Of a stretch of 64,000 nucleotides of DNA, positions 7,651-17,177 are shown piece by piece (the stretch's first letter is position 1; each line of letters begins with the position of its first letter). The position numbers were made by a program, and so were the translations under genes. The notes under the pieces are model-generated. The model was given only the letters and a program-made list of their open reading frames with translations, made no database searches and was not told the origin of the DNA. Source of the DNA: Hydrogeniiclostridium mannosilyticum (lineage in GTDB: Bacteria > Bacillota > Clostridia > Oscillospirales > Acutalibacteraceae); contig NZ_QLYR01000002.1 in assembly GCF_003268275.1 (NCBI RefSeq), forward strand, positions 124,001 to 188,000, given 5' to 3'.

Positions 7651-8691
7651 ATGGACAGAGAGCGGAAGGAAAGGGGAATCGACGCCGTATCCCGGTTGGC
7701 GAACGTGTCCAAGGCAACGGTGTCCAAGGCGATGAATAATTGCGGGTCTATGGAGCAGGGCGTGAAAAACGCAGTGCTGGAGGCGGCCCGCAAGCTGCAA
7801 TATGAGCCTGCCCGGAAGGAACGCCTGCGCCGCGCGGAGGCGGTCATCGGGGTGGTGATGCCCGCAAAGCCGAAATATTTCTGGGGAGAAGTGATCAGAG
7901 GGGTGCGGGCCGCGGACCGGGAGGCCGGGGATGTGGGGATGGTTCTGAGCCTTTTTTCCGACCTGAGCAGTGAGCGAGACGCGCTGTACTGTATGGACTA
8001 TATGGAGGATCTGCGGCCCGATATGCTGATTGTCGTGCCGCCGCCGTTTTTTTCCGTCCAGGAGCGCCTGCGCGGGTTGACGGAAAAGCTGCCGGTGGTC
8101 AGCCTTGTTGAAACCGGGGCGTTCCCGGAGCTGTTCTATGTAGGCGCAAATTATTATAAGGATGGCATGCGGTTGGCGCGCGCGGGGGCCGGGGCGGTCC
8201 GGCGGGGGCCCGGCATTGTACATGTGCACGGCCTGGATATGCCGATGGCCCGGACGCGCGACGAGAGCTTCCGCCGGGAGTTAGGCAGCCTGGTGCCGGA
8301 GGCCCGCTGGCTGGGCAGCGTGGACATGGGGCTGCTGGCTTCCACCGTGGCGGCGGCACAGCTGGCGCGTACGCTCAGTGAACGCTTCGGCAGCGCGTTC
8401 GGCACGGTGTATGTGTCGCAGGGAGATGTCCCGCAGGTGTGCCTGGCGCTGCAGAAGATGCGGCGCCTGTCCAGCGTGGCGGTGCTGGGGTACGAAAACC
8501 CGGAGAAAAACGCTGCTTACCTGGAAAATGGAACCATTGCCGCTTTGGTGGAGCAGGACGCTTACCGGCAGGGCTACCTGTGCATGCGGGCCGCGCTGGA
8601 TTACTGGCGCACGGGGGCGCTGCCGGAGAACAGGCGGCTTTTCGTCCCCTCCGCCCTGGTTACCGGCAGCCGTCCGGGCCGCGAAGGCTGA
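7651..8691 (+). CDS. LacI-family transcriptional regulator
   Basis: A 346-residue sugar-responsive repressor-type protein. Residues about 10-30 form the LacI helix-turn-helix with the hallmark NVSKATVSKAMN. The rest fits the periplasmic-binding-protein-like effector domain, including a VIGVVMP strand after the hinge and a VAVLGYENPE segment near the C-terminus. The ATG at 7651 is chosen because GGAGGG lies 5-7 bases upstream and the product then starts just before the helix-turn-helix; an upstream in-frame ATG would add 25 residues without family precedent. It is divergent from the Gfo/Idh genes and probably controls them and the GH2 gene. The inducer cannot be read. Confidence 0.88.
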   Translation: MDRERKERGIDAVSRLANVSKATVSKAMNNCGSMEQGVKNAVLEAARKLQYEPARKERLRRAEAVIGVVMPAKPKYFWGEVIRGVRAADREAGDVGMVLSLFSDLSSERDALYCMDYMEDLRPDMLIVVPPPFFSVQERLRGLTEKLPVVSLVETGAFPELFYVGANYYKDGMRLARAGAGAVRRGPGIVHVHGLDMPMARTRDESFRRELGSLVPEARWLGSVDMGLLASTVAAAQLARTLSERFGSAFGTVYVSQGDVPQVCLALQKMRRLSSVAVLGYENPEKNAAYLENGTIAALVEQDAYRQGYLCMRAALDYWRTGALPENRRLFVPSALVTGSRPGREG

Positions 8692-8700
8692 CGGCTGCCG
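8664..8700 (+). terminator. Possible hairpin terminator of the LacI-type gene
   Basis: CGGCAGCCGTC and GACGGCTGCCG form an 11-bp stem that overlaps the stop codon. There is no U tract, so termination strength is uncertain. Confidence 0.4.
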
Positions 8701-8801
8701 CGGATCCGGCTTAACTTGGGGACTGTTTATTGAGAATATAAAAATATATATAGTGCACAAAAAGTAAACGAAATTTTCTTGCAAAAAAGAGAAAAAAATT
8801 C

Positions 8802-8830
8802 TTGCAATCCCTGTAAGGGTATGGTATTAT
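8802..8830 (+). promoter_or_regulatory. Promoter of the S10-spc-alpha ribosomal operon
   Basis: TTGCAA, 17 bases, TATTAT, with a TATAAT overlapping three bases further on. It lies about 290 bases before rpsJ and is the only good promoter seen before the ribosomal genes. Confidence 0.7.
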
Positions 8831-8836
8831 AATAGA

Positions 8837-9118
8837 GCATGACTGCGACAGATATGCGTTGAAGCGGGAGGTTGCGGCTGAAATACGCCGGTTTTTCCGT
8901 GGAGTATGTCCGATTTTAAACCGGGCGATAAATATTTGGATGTGCCGTATAAGGACTGGGTTGCGTGCCTTGGCTATATCCAGACGTTTTTATGCTTACA
9001 CCCGGATTTTCCAACTGAAAAGGGAATCCGGTTTTTTTATGCCGGATGGTGAAACACCCGGCGCTGTGTATGCAAATTAAAAACGCCGCCCGCCAACTAC
9101 AATAAGGAGGCGATTTTA
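8837..9118 (+). promoter_or_regulatory. Long untranslated leader of rpsJ, candidate ribosomal-protein leader RNA
   Basis: This roughly 280-base transcribed leader contains no convincing gene. Near its 3' end is a terminator-like hairpin (see 9002-9038), then a second stem (GCCGG with CCGGC, about 9041-9062), then the AGGAGG of rpsJ. Such leaders often bind a ribosomal protein (L4 in the enterobacterial S10 operon) and control the operon. I could not match it to a named leader family by eye, so the role is inferred from position and structure. Confidence 0.5.
9002..9038 (+). terminator. Terminator-like hairpin inside the S10 operon leader (possible attenuator)
   Basis: CCGGATT...CC pairs with GG(G)AATCCGG and is followed directly by seven T residues. 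It stands downstream of the operon promoter and about 80 bases before rpsJ, so it must be read through or overridden for the operon to be expressed. Confidence 0.65.
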
Positions 9119-9430
9119 GTGGCAGTCAAAGAAAAAATCAGGATCAGAATCAAGGGGTACGATCATCTGCTGGTGGACCAATCCGCTGAGAAAATCGTAC
9201 AGACAGCAAAGCGCACCGGCGCACGCGTGAGCGGGCCCGTGCCGCTGCCGACCGAGAAGCAGGTTGTGACCATCCTGCGCGCTGTTCACAAGTATAAGGA
9301 CAGCCGCGAGCAGTTTGAGATGAGAACCCATAAGAGGCTGATCGACATCCTGCGCCCGTCCAACAAAACCGTTGAGGCGTTGATGGGCCTGGAGCTCCCC
9401 GCCGGCGTTGAAGTGGAGATCAAGCTCTAA
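9119..9430 (+). CDS. rpsJ: 30S ribosomal protein S10
   Basis: Small-subunit head protein S10, which also serves as NusE in antitermination complexes. The 103-residue product has the usual length and the family segments [18 protein letters not shown] and the extended-loop TMR-like HKRLIDIL stretch. It starts with GTG after AGGAGG at 8 bases. First gene of the operon, behind a long leader. The 68-base gap to rplC contains a small hairpin (GTTGGC-AAT-GCCAAC at 9457-9471). Confidence 0.97.
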   Translation: MAVKEKIRIRIKGYDHLLVDQSAEKIVQTAKRTGARVSGPVPLPTEKQVVTILRAVHKYKDSREQFEMRTHKRLIDILRPSNKTVEALMGLELPAGVEVEIKL

Positions 9431-9498
9431 TTCAACCTACCAGCGGCCGAGGTCATGTTGGCAATGCCAACCAATAACCTGAACTAGGAGGAAAAAAC

Positions 9499-10131
9499 AT
9501 GCAAAAAGGTATCATCGGCAAGAAAATCGGCATGACGCAGATTTTCGATGAAAAGGGCAATGTGGTTCCCGTAACCGTCATCGAAGCCGGCCCCTGCGTG
9601 ATTGCGCAGAAGAAAACCGTTGAAAACGACGGCTATGCGGCTGTGCAGATGGGCTTCAAGGATTTGAAGGCCAACAAGGTGACCAAGCCCATGAAGGGCC
9701 ATTTCGCCAAGGGCGACGTCGCCCCGAAGAAGGTCCTGCGCGAGTTCCGTTTCGAGAACACAGAGGCCTATAACGTAGGCGACCTGGTAAAGGCGGACGT
9801 TTTCGCCGGCGGCGACCACGTGGACGTTTCCGCCACCAGCAAGGGCAAGGGCTACGCCGGCGTTATTAAGCGCTGGAACTTCCACCGCCTGAAGGAAACC
9901 CACGGTTCCGGCCCTGTCGCCCGTCACGGCGGTTCCAACGGCGCAAACTCCAGCCCGTCCAGAGTTTTTCCCGGCCTGAAGATGGCCGGCCATCTGGGCG
10001 CCGAGAAGGTGACCGTCCAGAACCTTGCAGTCGTGAAGGTAGACGCGGAAAATAATCTGATCGCTCTCAAGGGCGCAGTGCCTGGCCCCAACGGCGGCAT
10101 TGTCGTGATCCGCGACAGCGTCAAGGCGTAA
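9499..10131 (+). CDS. rplC: 50S ribosomal protein L3
   Basis: Large-subunit assembly protein whose long loop reaches toward the peptidyl-transferase centre. The start [16 protein letters not shown] and the loop motif [21 protein letters not shown], with the glutamine-site region near [14 protein letters not shown], are diagnostic. The 210-residue length is normal. A GGAGG site precedes the ATG. It runs directly into rplD with a 17-base gap. Confidence 0.97.
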   Translation: MQKGIIGKKIGMTQIFDEKGNVVPVTVIEAGPCVIAQKKTVENDGYAAVQMGFKDLKANKVTKPMKGHFAKGDVAPKKVLREFRFENTEAYNVGDLVKADVFAGGDHVDVSATSKGKGYAGVIKRWNFHRLKETHGSGPVARHGGSNGANSSPSRVFPGLKMAGHLGAEKVTVQNLAVVKVDAENNLIALKGAVPGPNGGIVVIRDSVKA

Positions 10132-10148
10132 GGGAAGGAGGAATTGTA

Positions 10149-10772
10149 ATGCCTACAGTAGCAGTACTTGATATGAACGGCAAGGAAGTTGAGAAAATCG
10201 ACCTTTCCGAAGCTATTTTTGGGATTGAACCCAATAAGAGCGTTATGCTCCACATGGTCAAGAACTATCTGGCCAACCAGCGTCAGGGCACACAGTCCGC
10301 GCTGACACGCGCAGAGGTTTCCGGCGGCGGCAAAAAGCCGTGGCGCCAGAAGGGGACCGGCCGCGCAAGACAGGGCTCCACCCGCGCTCCCCAGTGGACG
10401 CACGGCGGCATTGTCTTTGCGCCGAAGCCGCGCGATTACAGCTATACCGTGAACAAGAAGGTTCGCCGGCTGGCAATGAAGTCCGCATTTTCCAGCAAGG
10501 TGCAGGACAATGAGCTCGTCGTCCTCGACAGCATTGCGCTGGACGAGTACAAGACCAAGACCATGGCCGCTATGCTCAAGGCCGTTGGCTCCGAGAAGAA
10601 GGCGTTGATTGTCCTCTCTGAAAAGAATGACAAGATCGTGGCCTCCGTTGCCAACATTCCGGGCGTTAAGACGGCTTTTGTGAACACATTGAATGTGTAC
10701 GACATCCTCAATGCCGACAAGTTCATCGTCGTCAAGGATGCCGTCGCTCAGATTGAGGAGGTGTATGCGTGA
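10149..10772 (+). CDS. rplD: 50S ribosomal protein L4
   Basis: Exit-tunnel protein of the large subunit and, in enterobacteria, the autoregulator of the S10 operon. The 207-residue sequence shows the tunnel loop GGGKKPWRQKGTGRARQGS at about residues 59-77 and the FAPKPRDY motif after it. Good GGAGG site. It ends in a TGATG junction with rplW, a sign of translational coupling. If the operon leader is a regulatory RNA, this protein is the first candidate ligand. Confidence 0.97.
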   Translation: MPTVAVLDMNGKEVEKIDLSEAIFGIEPNKSVMLHMVKNYLANQRQGTQSALTRAEVSGGGKKPWRQKGTGRARQGSTRAPQWTHGGIVFAPKPRDYSYTVNKKVRRLAMKSAFSSKVQDNELVVLDSIALDEYKTKTMAAMLKAVGSEKKALIVLSEKNDKIVASVANIPGVKTAFVNTLNVYDILNADKFIVVKDAVAQIEEVYA

Positions 10773-11062
10773 TGACAGCTCAGGACATTGTAATCCGCCC
10801 GATTATCACGGAGAGAAGCATGAGCGGGATCGCGATGAAAAAGTACACTTTCGAAGTTGCGAAAGATGCGACCAAGATTGATATTGCCAGAGCGGTGGAA
10901 GAACTGTTCGGCGTACAGGTGCAGAAGGTCAACACCATGCATGTGCGCGGACGCCTTCGCCGTCAGGGAAGAAGCCAGGGCTACACGCCTTCCTGGAAAA
11001 AGGCCATTGTGACCTTGAAGGAAGACAGCAAGACCATTGAATTCTTCGAAGGCATGATGTAA
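10772..11062 (+). CDS. rplW: 50S ribosomal protein L23
   Basis: L23 sits at the tunnel exit and is the docking point for trigger factor and the signal recognition particle. The 96-residue product has the family opening DIVIRPIITE and the basic RGRLRRQGR loop. Two starts are possible: ATG at 10772, which overlaps the rplD stop by one base, or GTG one codon earlier; GAGGAGG lies 7-10 bases before either. Confidence 0.95.
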   Translation: MTAQDIVIRPIITERSMSGIAMKKYTFEVAKDATKIDIARAVEELFGVQVQKVNTMHVRGRLRRQGRSQGYTPSWKKAIVTLKEDSKTIEFFEGMM

Positions 11063-11063
11063 G

Positions 11064-11138
11064 CCAGGCCGAGCCTGGATGCACGGCCCGCCGCCTATGG
11101 CGGCCGAACGCTTAGTTTGGCGGTGAACAGCCGCCAAA
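11064..11138 (+). repeat. Three consecutive hairpins between rplW and rplB
   Basis: Three near-perfect inverted repeats stand in a row: CCAGGC/GCCTGG with a 3-base loop (11064-11078), GCCGCC/GGCGGC with a 3-base loop (11090-11104) and TTTGGCGG/CCGCCAAA with a 7-base loop (11116-11138). None has a U tract, so they are more likely RNA-stability or processing structures than terminators. Confidence 0.6.
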
Positions 11139-11197
11139 GGCATGGATGGGGAATTTGGCAGTTTCCCGCAAAGCCATCATGAGGAGAGTGAAATCGA

Positions 11198-12031
11198 ATG
11201 CCTATTATTATTTATAAACCGACAACGGCTGCCAGACGGAATATGTCTGTCATCGATTACACGAAGCTTTCCAAGGTTGACCCGGAGAAGAGCCTGCTGG
11301 CTCCTCTGAACAACAAATCCGGACGCAACAGCTACGGCCGGATCACTGTCCGCCACCGCGGCGGCGGCAACCGCAGAAAGTATCGTATCATCGACTTTAA
11401 GCGCCAGAAGGTCAATACCCCCGCAACTGTAAAAACCATTGAGTACGACCCGAACCGTTCCGCTTTTATTGCGCTGGTTGAATATGAGGACGGCGAGAAG
11501 AGATATATCATTGCCCCGAACGGCCTGAAGGTCGGAGACGTTGTTGTCTCTGGCGCAGATGCCGACATCAAGGCGGGCAACGCTCTGCCGCTGGCCAATA
11601 TCCCGGTCGGTACCTTCATCCACAACGTTGAGCTCTATCCCGGCAAGGGCGCCCAGCTGGCGCGTGCCGCCGGTATTATGGCCCAGCTGATGGCGAAGGA
11701 GAACGGTCTGGCCCTCCTGCGCCTGCCCTCCGGCGAGCTGCGCAACGTCAGTGTCAACTGCATGGCCTCCATTGGCCAGGTCAGCAACATTGACCATGAG
11801 AACATGAAGATCGGCAAAGCAGGCCGTAAGCGCCACATGGGCTGGCGCCCGACCGTCCGCGGTTCTGTTATGAACCCGAACGACCACCCGCACGGCGGCG
11901 GCGAAGGCAAATCGCCGATCGGCCGCCCGGGCCCGGTTACTCCGTGGGGCAAGCCGGCTCTTGGTTACAAGACCCGCGCGCACCACAACCGCTCCGATAA
12001 GTTTATTGTCAAGCGCAGAAACGGCAAATAA
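11198..12031 (+). CDS. rplB: 50S ribosomal protein L2
   Basis: Core large-subunit protein near the peptidyl-transferase centre. The 277-residue sequence contains [11 protein letters not shown], the KRxYRIIDF region and the universally conserved C-terminal [16 protein letters not shown]-like motif (here [16 protein letters not shown], about residues 222-237), with the functional histidine present. The usual GVA is GSV here, a minor change. GAGGAG precedes the ATG. It opens the long run of tightly spaced genes down to secY. Confidence 0.97.
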   Translation: MPIIIYKPTTAARRNMSVIDYTKLSKVDPEKSLLAPLNNKSGRNSYGRITVRHRGGGNRRKYRIIDFKRQKVNTPATVKTIEYDPNRSAFIALVEYEDGEKRYIIAPNGLKVGDVVVSGADADIKAGNALPLANIPVGTFIHNVELYPGKGAQLARAAGIMAQLMAKENGLALLRLPSGELRNVSVNCMASIGQVSNIDHENMKIGKAGRKRHMGWRPTVRGSVMNPNDHPHGGGEGKSPIGRPGPVTPWGKPALGYKTRAHHNRSDKFIVKRRNGK

Positions 12032-12059
12032 GGTGTACGGAAAGGAGCTTGTTTAGATT

Positions 12060-12338
12060 ATGAGTAGAAGCATAAAAAAGGGTCCTTATGTACAGCCTGT
12101 GCTGCTGAAAAGGATTCAAGAGATGAATGCTGCCGGTGAAAAGAAAATCGTTAAGACCTGGAGCAGAGCCTCTATGATTTTCCCCGATTTCGTCGGCCAT
12201 ACCATCGCAGTTCATGATGGCCGCAAGCATGTCCCGGTGTACGTCACCGAGGATATGGTTGGCCATAAGCTTGGTGAGTTTGCCCCCACGCGGACCTTTA
12301 AGGGCCATGCGGGCGCGAAGACCACCGGAACAAAATAA
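12060..12338 (+). CDS. rpsS: 30S ribosomal protein S19
   Basis: Small-subunit head protein that forms a bridge with the large subunit and lies near the A site. The 92-residue product begins [10 protein letters not shown] and has the conserved [21 protein letters not shown] stretch (split here as two neighbouring motifs) and [12 protein letters not shown] near the end. AAGGAG lies upstream of the ATG. Confidence 0.97.
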   Translation: MSRSIKKGPYVQPVLLKRIQEMNAAGEKKIVKTWSRASMIFPDFVGHTIAVHDGRKHVPVYVTEDMVGHKLGEFAPTRTFKGHAGAKTTGTK

Positions 12339-12359
12339 CGGCCGAAAGGAGTGTATAGC

Positions 12360-12695
12360 ATGGAAGCAAGGGCTGTTTTAAGATACGCCCGTATTTCTCC
12401 CCGCAAGGTGTCCATCGTGCTGGATTTAATTCGCAACAAGCCGGCGGACGTGGCAATGGCTATCCTCAAGCATACGCCGAAGGCCGCTAGCGAATACCTT
12501 GAGAAGTTGTTGAAATCGGCGGTCGCCAATGCGGAAAATAACCACAATATGGACGTTAGCAGGCTTTATGTAGCCGAGTGCCACGTAAGCCCGGGGCCCA
12601 TCCTCAAACGTATCCGCCCGAGCGCACACGGTCGCGCGTTTCGTATCAATAAGAGAACCTCGCACGTTACCCTCGTGCTCAAGGAAAAAGAATAA
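12360..12695 (+). CDS. rplV: 50S ribosomal protein L22
   Basis: Tunnel-lining protein whose beta-hairpin contacts macrolides and nascent chains. The 111-residue sequence has the ARISPRKV start, an [10 protein letters not shown] helix and the hairpin motif [16 protein letters not shown]. The ATG at 12360 is chosen because AAAGGAG ends 8 bases before it; a GTG three codons upstream overlaps the ribosome binding site. Confidence 0.96.
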   Translation: MEARAVLRYARISPRKVSIVLDLIRNKPADVAMAILKHTPKAASEYLEKLLKSAVANAENNHNMDVSRLYVAECHVSPGPILKRIRPSAHGRAFRINKRTSHVTLVLKEKE

Positions 12696-12716
12696 GGCAG
12701 AAGAGGAGGTAAACTA

Positions 12717-13388
12717 ATGGGCCAAAAAGTTAATCCGCATGGTCTCCGTGTGGGTATTATCAAGGATTGGGATTCCCGCTGGTTCGCAAAGAAAGCTGAT
12801 TTCGGCGACACGCTCGTTGAAGATTATAATCTTCGCCGCACGCTGAAGAAGCAGCTCGGATCTGCCGGTATTCCGAAGATTGAAATTGAACGGGATGCTT
12901 CGAAGGTTCGCATTCACATCCACTGCGCCAAGCCGGGCATGGTCATCGGCAAGGGCGGCGCTGAAATTGAAAAGCTGCGCCTGCAGTGCGAGAGCATTTT
13001 GAAGAAGCCTGTCGCAATCAATATTGTTGAAGTAAAGTCGCCTGACATTAACGCTCAGCTCGTGGCAGAGAGCATCGCTCAGCAGCTGGAGAAGAGAATT
13101 TCTTTCCGCCGCGCCATGAAGCAGAGCATCGGCCGCGCCATGAAGCTCGGCGCCAAGGGTATTAAAACCCAGGTGTCCGGCCGTTTGGGCGGCGCTGAAA
13201 TCGCCAGGACCGAGCAGTACCATGACGGCACGATTCCGCTGCAGACGCTGCGTGCCGACATTGACTACGGCTTTGCCGAGGCTGCCACCACCTATGGCCG
13301 CATCGGTGTGAAGGTTTGGATTTACAAGGGCGAAGTTCTCCATCAGGCGGCAGCAAAGCCGTCTCGTAGGGAAGGAGGCAAACAATAA
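12717..13388 (+). CDS. rpsC: 30S ribosomal protein S3
   Basis: Head protein of the small subunit at the mRNA entry channel, with helicase-related activity in the family. [12 protein letters not shown] opens the 223-residue protein; the KH type 2 domain shows the [12 protein letters not shown] signature at about residues 77-88; the C-terminal part has [22 protein letters not shown] precedes the ATG. Its stop overlaps the rplP start (TAATG). Confidence 0.97.
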   Translation: MGQKVNPHGLRVGIIKDWDSRWFAKKADFGDTLVEDYNLRRTLKKQLGSAGIPKIEIERDASKVRIHIHCAKPGMVIGKGGAEIEKLRLQCESILKKPVAINIVEVKSPDINAQLVAESIAQQLEKRISFRRAMKQSIGRAMKLGAKGIKTQVSGRLGGAEIARTEQYHDGTIPLQTLRADIDYGFAEAATTYGRIGVKVWIYKGEVLHQAAAKPSRREGGKQ

Positions 13389-13813
13389 TGCTGATGCCTA
13401 AGCGCGTAAAATACCGCAGAGTACACCGCGGCCGTTTGACCGGCAAGGCATACCGCGGTAACAAGGTGAACTACGGCGATTTCGGCCTCCAGGCCCTGGA
13501 GCCCGCCTGGATCACCTCTAACCAGATTGAAGCCGCCCGTATTGCAATGACGCGTTATTGCAAGCGTTTCGGCCAAGTATGGATTAAGATTTTCCCTGAC
13601 AAGCCCATTACCGAGAAGCCGGCTGAAACCCGCATGGGTTCCGGTAAAGGCTCGCCGGAATATTGGGTAGCAGTCGTCAAGCCCGGCAGAGTGATGTTTG
13701 AAATTGGCGGTGTTTCGGAGGAAACCGCAAGAGAGGCCCTGCGCCTCGCTTCTAACAAGCTGCCGATCCGCTGCAAGTTTGTCACTAAGGAAGAAACGGG
13801 GGTTGAGCAGTAA
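13388..13813 (+). CDS. rplP: 50S ribosomal protein L16
   Basis: L16 shapes the A-site tRNA contact on the large subunit. The 141-residue product starts [11 protein letters not shown] and contains [14 protein letters not shown] and [14 protein letters not shown], all conserved. It is chained to both neighbours by one-base TAATG overlaps, so translation is likely coupled. The GGAAGGAGG site lies inside the end of rpsC. Confidence 0.97.
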   Translation: MLMPKRVKYRRVHRGRLTGKAYRGNKVNYGDFGLQALEPAWITSNQIEAARIAMTRYCKRFGQVWIKIFPDKPITEKPAETRMGSGKGSPEYWVAVVKPGRVMFEIGGVSEETAREALRLASNKLPIRCKFVTKEETGVEQ

Positions 13814-14019
13814 TGAAGGCCTCAGAAGTCAGAGAATTAACGACCGCAGAGCTTGAATCGAAGTTGAAAGACCTCAAGGCCGAGCTTTTCAACCTGCGTT
13901 TCCAGCTCGCGATTAACCAGCTCGATAACCCGATGCGTATTTCTGCTGTCAAAAAGGATATCGCCCGCGTTAAGACAATCCTGCGCGAGAACGAGATCAA
14001 AGATAGCGCGAATGCGTAA
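13813..14019 (+). CDS. rpmC: 50S ribosomal protein L29
   Basis: Small two-helix coiled-coil protein near the tunnel exit. The 68-residue sequence has the typical ELTTAEL start, [13 protein letters not shown] core and IARVKTIL end. Start codon overlaps the rplP stop. Confidence 0.96.
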   Translation: MKASEVRELTTAELESKLKDLKAELFNLRFQLAINQLDNPMRISAVKKDIARVKTILRENEIKDSANA

Positions 14020-14036
14020 CGGAAGGAGGATTGGCT

Positions 14037-14294
14037 GTGAGCGATAGAAATATGAGAAAAACCGCGGTCGGCAAAGTTGTCAGCAACAAAATGGACAAGA
14101 CGGTTGTCGTCGCGATTGAAGACAGTGTAAAGCATCCGCTTTATAAAAAGATTATCAAACGTACCGTCAGGCTGAAGGCACATGATGAGAACAATGAATG
14201 CACAATCGGTGACCGCGTGCGTGTGATGGAGACCCGTCCCATTTCCAAGGAAAAGAGATGGCGCCTCGTCGAGATTATTGAGAAGGCGAAATAA
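14037..14294 (+). CDS. rpsQ: 30S ribosomal protein S17
   Basis: Early-assembly small-subunit protein with an OB-fold. The 85-residue product shows [19 protein letters not shown] and the [16 protein letters not shown] end, both conserved. The GTG at 14037 is chosen because AAGGAGG ends 7 bases before it; a TTG two codons earlier abuts the ribosome binding site. Confidence 0.95.
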   Translation: MSDRNMRKTAVGKVVSNKMDKTVVVAIEDSVKHPLYKKIIKRTVRLKAHDENNECTIGDRVRVMETRPISKEKRWRLVEIIEKAK

Positions 14295-14333
14295 CCCGCC
14301 TTCACAATTCAGCTTAGTTAGGAGGAACGTACT

Positions 14334-14702
14334 GTGATACAACAGCAGACCTACCTGAAGGTTGCCGATAACACCGGCGCGAAAGAGCTTATGTGCATCC
14401 GCGTTCTTGGCGGTACCGGCAGAAGGTATGCCAATATTGGTGACGTGGTAGTTGCTTCCGTTAAGAAAGCAGCGCCCGGCGGCCAGGTGAAAAAGGGCGA
14501 CGTTGTGAAGGCGGTTATTGTCCGCACAACTTCTGGCGTCCGCCGTGATGACGGCACTTACATTCGTTTCGATGAGAATGCGGCCGTTATTATTAGAGAG
14601 GATAAGAACCCCAGGGGCACGCGTATCTTTGGGCCAGTGGCCAGAGAGCTTCGCGACAGGGATTACATGAAAATCCTGAGCCTTGCTCCTGAAGTGCTTT
14701 AA
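14334..14702 (+). CDS. rplN: 50S ribosomal protein L14
   Basis: Intersubunit bridge protein. The 122-residue sequence begins [15 protein letters not shown] and carries [13 protein letters not shown] and [11 protein letters not shown], the family landmarks. GTG start after AGGAGG. The stop (TAATG) precedes rplX by a short gap. Confidence 0.97.
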   Translation: MIQQQTYLKVADNTGAKELMCIRVLGGTGRRYANIGDVVVASVKKAAPGGQVKKGDVVKAVIVRTTSGVRRDDGTYIRFDENAAVIIREDKNPRGTRIFGPVARELRDRDYMKILSLAPEVL

Positions 14703-14719
14703 TGGGAGGTGCTCACTTA

Positions 14720-15040
14720 ATGAACAACAAAATTCATGTTAAAACCGGTGACACCGTCGTCATTTTAAATGGTAAGGATCGCGGCAAGCAGGGTAAAGTA
14801 CTGGCTGTCAGCCCCAAAGAGGGCAAGGTCATTGTAGAAGGCCGCAATATGGTCAGCAAGCATGTGAAGCCCCGTAAAATGGGCGAGCAGGGCGGTATTG
14901 TCAAGGCCGAAAGCGCAATGTATGCCTGCAAGGTTCAAATTGTTTGCCCCCGCTGCGGCAAACCCACACGTGTTGCCCACAAAACCTATGAGGACGGCAC
15001 GAAGGAACGCATTTGCGTAAAATGCGGCGAGTCGCTGTAA
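14720..15040 (+). CDS. rplX: 50S ribosomal protein L24 with C-terminal zinc-ribbon-like tail
   Basis: Assembly-initiating large-subunit protein with a KOW motif ([17 protein letters not shown], about residues 10-26). The 106-residue form ends in a CPRC...CVKC arrangement that could bind zinc, a feature I know from many clostridial L24 proteins. The start at 14720 is chosen because GGGAGG lies about 10 bases upstream; an earlier in-frame ATG overlapping the rplN stop has no ribosome binding site of its own. Confidence 0.95.
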   Translation: MNNKIHVKTGDTVVILNGKDRGKQGKVLAVSPKEGKVIVEGRNMVSKHVKPRKMGEQGGIVKAESAMYACKVQIVCPRCGKPTRVAHKTYEDGTKERICVKCGESL

Positions 15041-15053
15041 GGGAGGAAGAAAC

Positions 15054-15593
15054 ATGGCCAGAATGAAAGATTACTATAAGGCTGAAGTTGCTCCCGCTCT
15101 GATGAAGAAGTTTTCCTATAAGAGCGTGATGCAGATCCCGAAGCTCGACAAGATCGTCATTAACGTCGGCGCCGGCGAGGCAAAAGACAACGCAAAGGCG
15201 ATTGACGCCATTATGAACGACCTGTCAGCAATTACGGGCCAGAAGCCCCAGGTTTGCAAGGCGAAGAAGTCGGTTGCAAACTTTAAACTCCGTGAGGGAA
15301 TGAACATCGGCGTTAAGGTTACGCTGCGCGGCGAAAGAATGTATGAGTTCCTCGACCGCCTGTTTAATGTAGCGCTGCCCCGCGTCAGAGACTTCCGCGG
15401 AATTAACCCGAACTCCTTTGATGGCCGCGGCAACTATAATATGGGCATCAGAGAGCAGCTGATCTTCCCGGAGATCGACTATGATAAAATTGACAAGGTT
15501 CGCGGAATGGACATCTGTTTCGTGACCACTGCAAAGACCGACGAGGAATCCAGAGAGCTTTTGAGCCTCATGGGCGCCCCGTTTGCGAAATAA
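15054..15593 (+). CDS. rplE: 50S ribosomal protein L5
   Basis: Binds 5S rRNA and contacts P-site tRNA. The 179-residue product has the [11 protein letters not shown] strand, the [21 protein letters not shown] stretch (conserved loop followed by strand) and the [19 protein letters not shown] motif. GGGAGG precedes the ATG. Confidence 0.97.
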   Translation: MARMKDYYKAEVAPALMKKFSYKSVMQIPKLDKIVINVGAGEAKDNAKAIDAIMNDLSAITGQKPQVCKAKKSVANFKLREGMNIGVKVTLRGERMYEFLDRLFNVALPRVRDFRGINPNSFDGRGNYNMGIREQLIFPEIDYDKIDKVRGMDICFVTTAKTDEESRELLSLMGAPFAK

Positions 15594-15606
15594 GGAGGGT
15601 TGAATT

Positions 15607-15792
15607 GTGGCCAAAACTTCTATGAAAGTCAGACAGAAGAGAGTGCAGAAGTACTCTTCCCGTGAATATAACAGATGCAAGATCTGTGGCAGGCCGCATG
15701 CCTATCTTCGCAAGTTCGGAATTTGCCGCATATGCTTCAGGGAGCTTGCTTATAAGGGCGAGATTCCCGGCGTGAAAAAGGCCAGCTGGTAA
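15607..15792 (+). CDS. rpsN: 30S ribosomal protein S14, zinc-binding type
   Basis: Short 61-residue S14 with the CKIC and CRIC pairs that hold a zinc ion, the type usual in Firmicutes (rpsZ/rpsN1). [13 protein letters not shown] and [14 protein letters not shown] are diagnostic. GTG start behind AGGAGGG. Confidence 0.97.
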   Translation: MAKTSMKVRQKRVQKYSSREYNRCKICGRPHAYLRKFGICRICFRELAYKGEIPGVKKASW

Positions 15793-15817
15793 AGCATAAG
15801 CAAAGGAGGTAAACGGC

Positions 15818-16216
15818 ATGCAAATTACGGATACGATCGCTGATTTGCTTACCCGTATTCGCAACGCGAGCTCTGCAAAGCATGATTCGGTTGAAATTCC
15901 CGCTTCCAATATGAAGAAAGCTATTGTTCAGATTTTGGTGGACGAGGGATATGTAAAGAGCTACACCGTTGTAGAGGACGGCAAACAGGGCGTCATCAAG
16001 GTAGTACTGAAATACAGCGAGGGCAAAATGCCCGTTATTAAAGGCTTGCGCAGAGTAAGTAAGCCGGGCCTGCGCATTTATTCCAATGCACAGGAGCTGC
16101 CCAGAGTCATGAAGGGCCTGGGCGTGGCTATCATTTCCACCAGCAAGGGCATCATGACGGACCGTCAGGCCCGCAGTGAGAACCTGGGCGGAGAAGTCCT
16201 GGCATTCGTATGGTAA
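15818..16216 (+). CDS. rpsH: 30S ribosomal protein S8
   Basis: Central-domain assembly protein of the small subunit; in enterobacteria it also represses the spc operon. The 132-residue sequence has [13 protein letters not shown] at the start, [11 protein letters not shown]-like [11 protein letters not shown] in the middle and the C-terminal [13 protein letters not shown] motif. AAAGGAGG lies upstream. Confidence 0.97.
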   Translation: MQITDTIADLLTRIRNASSAKHDSVEIPASNMKKAIVQILVDEGYVKSYTVVEDGKQGVIKVVLKYSEGKMPVIKGLRRVSKPGLRIYSNAQELPRVMKGLGVAIISTSKGIMTDRQARSENLGGEVLAFVW

Positions 16217-16232
16217 TGAAGGGGGTGCAGTA

Positions 16233-16781
16233 ATGTCGCGAATTGGAAGAAAACCCATAAATATTCCCGCAGGCGTGACGGTCACCGTCGACGCAGGCGT
16301 TGTTACCGTCAAGGGGCCGAAGGGCACGCTGACACAGAACATCCACCCCAATATGAATGTTGCGGTGGAAGGCAATGAGATCCTCGTGACCCGTCCCAAC
16401 GACGAAAAGGAAAACCGTTCCCTGCACGGGCTGACCCGTACCCTGGTACACAACATGGTGGTCGGCGTTACAGAGGGCTATAAGAAGACCCTGGAGGTCA
16501 ACGGCGTTGGTTACCGTGTGCAGAAGCAGGGGAAGAACCTGGTAATGAACCTGGGCTATTCCCACCAGGTGACTGTCCCTGAAATTGAGGGCATCACCAT
16601 TGAGTGCCCGTCCGCCAACTCCATTGTCGTGCTTGGCACCGACAAGCAGAAGGTTGGCCAGTTTGCAGCGGAAATCCGCGAGAAACGTCCGCCGGAGCCG
16701 TATAAGGGCAAGGGCATTCGTTACGAGGGCGAGTTTGTCCGCCGTAAGGAAGGCAAGGCCGGTAAGGGCGCCAAGAAGTAA
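16233..16781 (+). CDS. rplF: 50S ribosomal protein L6
   Basis: Large-subunit protein at the factor-binding region near the sarcin-ricin loop. The 182-residue product begins [11 protein letters not shown] and has the duplicated fold; the C-terminal signature [16 protein letters not shown] is intact. The ATG at 16233 is the first with the family start sequence; AAGGGGG lies 9 bases before it. Confidence 0.97.
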   Translation: MSRIGRKPINIPAGVTVTVDAGVVTVKGPKGTLTQNIHPNMNVAVEGNEILVTRPNDEKENRSLHGLTRTLVHNMVVGVTEGYKKTLEVNGVGYRVQKQGKNLVMNLGYSHQVTVPEIEGITIECPSANSIVVLGTDKQKVGQFAAEIREKRPPEPYKGKGIRYEGEFVRRKEGKAGKGAKK

Positions 16782-16799
16782 AGAAAGGGTGAACCGTAA

Positions 16800-17159
16800 A
16801 TGGTGAATAAGGCTGATAATAATAAAGCCAGGCTGAAGCGCCACTTGAGAGTGCGCGGCAAGATCTCGGGCACCGCGGAGCGCCCGCGCCTGAACGTTTT
16901 TCGCTCTGCCAAAAACATCTACGCCCAAATTATTGACGATGTCAAGGGCGTGACCCTGGTGTCGGCTTCCACTTTGGACAAAGAGTTCGAGGGGAACGGC
17001 GGAAACAAGGATGCTGCCCGCAAGGTTGGCGAGATGGTCGCGAAACGTGCCGTCGAGAAGGGTATTGACCAGGTCGTATTTGACCGCGGCGGTTATATTT
17101 TCCACGGCCGCGTCAAGGAGCTGGCCGAAGGCGCCCGTGAGGGCGGCCTCAAGTTCTAA
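16800..17159 (+). CDS. rplR: 50S ribosomal protein L18
   Basis: 5S rRNA-binding protein. The 119-residue sequence has [19 protein letters not shown] near the start, [13 protein letters not shown], and the C-terminal [23 protein letters not shown] region (two adjacent motifs). A weaker AAAGGG site precedes the ATG. Confidence 0.97.
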   Translation: MVNKADNNKARLKRHLRVRGKISGTAERPRLNVFRSAKNIYAQIIDDVKGVTLVSASTLDKEFEGNGGNKDAARKVGEMVAKRAVEKGIDQVVFDRGGYIFHGRVKELAEGAREGGLKF

Positions 17160-17177
17160 TGAAGGAGGAAGACACTT

